From VRUE01 sp036524775 (GTDB lineage: Bacteria > Actinomycetota > Thermoleophilia > Solirubrobacterales > 70-9): a DNA stretch of 41,261 nt. The position numbers and the translations under genes are program-made. Location: contig DATDBO010000097.1 in the NCBI GenBank assembly GCA_036524775.1, forward strand, positions 1-41,261, read 5' to 3'. Below, one piece after another: positions 39,927 through 41,261 of this stretch. Positions within the stretch are counted from its first letter, which is position 1. Every line of letters begins with the position of its first letter. The notes beneath the pieces are model-generated. The model had not been told where the DNA came from, did no database searches, and saw only the letters and a program-made list of their open reading frames with translations.

Positions 39927-41261
39927 GCTGGAGGCGGTGATAGGGCTGGAGATCCACGTCCAGCTCTCCACCAAGACGAAGATGTTCTGCGGTTGCGAGC
40001 TCTCCTTCGGAGACGAGCCCAACGTCCACACCTGCCCCGTCTGCCTCGCCCACCCGGGCGTGCTGCCGGTGCCCAACGAGGAGGCGATTCGCTACGCCCT
40101 GAAGATCGCGGCGGCGCTGGAGTGCGAGGTCGCGCCGCGCTCGACCTTCCACCGCAAGAACTACTTCTATCCCGACAACCCGAAGGCGTACCAGATCAGC
40201 CAGTACGACGAGCCGCTTGCGGTCGACGGCACGCTCGGCGGGATCCGCATCCACCGTGCCCACCTCGAGGAGGACGCGGCGAAGACGATCCACCTCGGCG
40301 AGTCGGGCCGGATCCACGGCTCGGGCGCCTCGCTGGTCGACTTCAACCGCGGCGGCACGCCGTTGGTCGAGATCGTCACCGAGCCCGACCTCCGCGACGC
40401 CGCCGAAGCCGCTTCCTGGGCGCGCCTGCTGCGCACCACCGTGCGCCAGCTCGACGTCTCCGACGTCAACATGGAGGAGGGCAGCCTGCGGGTCGACGCC
40501 AACGTCTCGGTCCGTCCGGCGGGCAGCGAGACACTCGGCACCAAGACCGAGCTGAAGAACATGAACAGCTTCCGCTTCCTCGAACGCGGGATCGAGGCCG
40601 AGCTGGCGCGCCAGCGGGAGCTGATCGAGGCGGGGGGGACGGTCGTCCAAGAGACGCTCCACTTCCACCCCGAGGACGGCACGCTGCACCCGCTGCGCTC
40701 GAAGGAGGAAGCGCACGACTATCGCTACTTCCCCGAGCCGGACCTGGTTCCCCTGGCGCCGAGCGAGGCGATGCTGCGCGAGGCGCGCGAGTCGCTGCCG
40801 GAGCTGCCCGAGGCGCGCCGGCGACGTTACGAAGAGGAGCTGAAGCTCTCCGCCGAGAACGCCGCGCAGCTTGCCGCCGGCCCCGAGGAGGCCGCCTACT
40901 TCGAGGCCGTCTGCGGGGCCGCGGCAGGCGTCGAGCCGCAGACGGTCGCCAACTGGGTGACGGGAGAGCTGGCCGCGGCGCTGCGCCAGGCCGACGGCGG
41001 ATCTCCCGGCGACTCGAAGGTCGAGCCCGTGGCGCTGGCCGCCTTGGTCGCGCTGGTCGGCGAGAAGAAGATCTCGCACGGCAGCGGCAAGCAGGTGCTG
41101 GCAGCGCTCGTCGCCGAGGGCGGCGACCCGGCGACGATCGTCGAGCGCGAGAGCCTCGCCCAGATCTCAGACAGCGGCGAGCTGGAGGCGATCGTCGCCG
41201 CCGCGGTCGAGGCCAACCCCGACGCCGCCGAGCAGATCCGGTCGGGCAACCAGAAGGCGAT
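39919..41261 (+). CDS. gatB: Asp-tRNA(Asn)/Glu-tRNA(Gln) amidotransferase subunit B (cut by window end)
   Basis: 447 codons are present and the frame is still open at the last base; a full GatB is about 475-500 aa, so only the end is missing. GatB phosphorylates the misacylated Glu/Asp on tRNA and amidates it with ammonia from GatA. Seen: VIGLEIHVQLSTKTKMFCG at the start, the zinc cysteines C24, C26, C39 and C42, FHRKNYFYPDNPKAYQISQY, DFNRGGTPLVEIVTEPD, and HDYRYFPEPDLVPL, followed by the helical and YqeY-like tail domain that binds the tRNA elbow. ATG 39919 is inside the gatA frame, with an 8-nt overlap and GGAGGAGG (39907-39914) as ribosome binding site. Confidence 0.96.
   Translation, partial: MAELEAVIGLEIHVQLSTKTKMFCGCELSFGDEPNVHTCPVCLAHPGVLPVPNEEAIRYALKIAAALECEVAPRSTFHRKNYFYPDNPKAYQISQYDEPLAVDGTLGGIRIHRAHLEEDAAKTIHLGESGRIHGSGASLVDFNRGGTPLVEIVTEPDLRDAAEAASWARLLRTTVRQLDVSDVNMEEGSLRVDANVSVRPAGSETLGTKTELKNMNSFRFLERGIEAELARQRELIEAGGTVVQETLHFHPEDGTLHPLRSKEEAHDYRYFPEPDLVPLAPSEAMLREARESLPELPEARRRRYEEELKLSAENAAQLAAGPEEAAYFEAVCGAAAGVEPQTVANWVTGELAAALRQADGGSPGDSKVEPVALAALVALVGEKKISHGSGKQVLAALVAEGGDPATIVERESLAQISDSGELEAIVAAAVEANPDAAEQIRSGNQKA

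Overview
The window is about 41 kb of very GC-rich bacterial chromosome with tightly packed genes, many GTG/TTG starts and many 1-8 nt stop/start overlaps. Gene order and content (rimP-nusA-infB-rbfA, an nrnA-like gene, truB-ribF-rpsO-pnp, an M16 peptidase, dapB/dapA-RNase J, GatCAB) point to an actinobacterium. A deep-branching class such as Thermoleophilia/Solirubrobacterales is my inference; there is no rRNA here to prove it. The first ~35 bases are a near-pure C tract that looks like an assembly edge, and the window ends inside gatB.

Region 1 (about 50-15550, + strand) is one long expression and maintenance cluster. It starts with a promoter and a terminator-like leader hairpin, then a half-length rimP, nusA, infB, rbfA, a DHH phosphoesterase, truB, ribF, rpsO, pnp, an M16 peptidase, dapB, an amidase, dapA and rnj. 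Translation, transcription termination, RNA decay (PNPase, RNase J) and lysine/diaminopimelate synthesis are therefore physically linked. A hairpin at 15511-15548 separates it from a convergent two-component system.

Region 2 (15586-27047): a histidine kinase/OmpR-type regulator pair (-), divergent dnaE (+), a small Cys-rich protein, an acyl-CoA dehydrogenase, a large branched palindrome, a lower-GC pair on the minus strand (small RelA/SpoT-type alarmone synthetase plus an 80-aa partner) joined directly to endonuclease IV, a small ABM-like protein, and gltX.

Region 3 (27125-31993) is a regulatory and cysteine region: an HDOD-LuxR fusion protein, a convergent LuxR-type regulator with a degenerate receiver, a cysteine-free Rrf2 regulator, a solo HicB-like protein and a putative lipoprotein in lower-GC DNA, then cysK and cysE. 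Two 75-nt copies of the same structured element lie here (28205-28279 and 31194-31268). They share unpaired blocks but have different, still complementary, stems. The second copy ends 2 nt before the cysE start codon. This is the best candidate for something undescribed.

Region 4 (32026-41261): a PcrA/UvrD helicase with a mosaic base composition, folD, a proline-tailed membrane protein, a minus-strand pair (four-helix membrane protein plus a GMC oxidoreductase that lacks part of its FAD-binding fold), and gatC-gatA-gatB. GatCAB makes Gln-tRNA(Gln) and/or Asn-tRNA(Asn) by transamidation, which fits with the gltX gene upstream.

Across the window a TANNNT hexamer lies 6-10 nt before the start codon of many first genes, with no Shine-Dalgarno sequence in most, suggesting that leaderless mRNAs are common. 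No tRNA, rRNA, CRISPR array, insertion sequence or prophage gene was seen.
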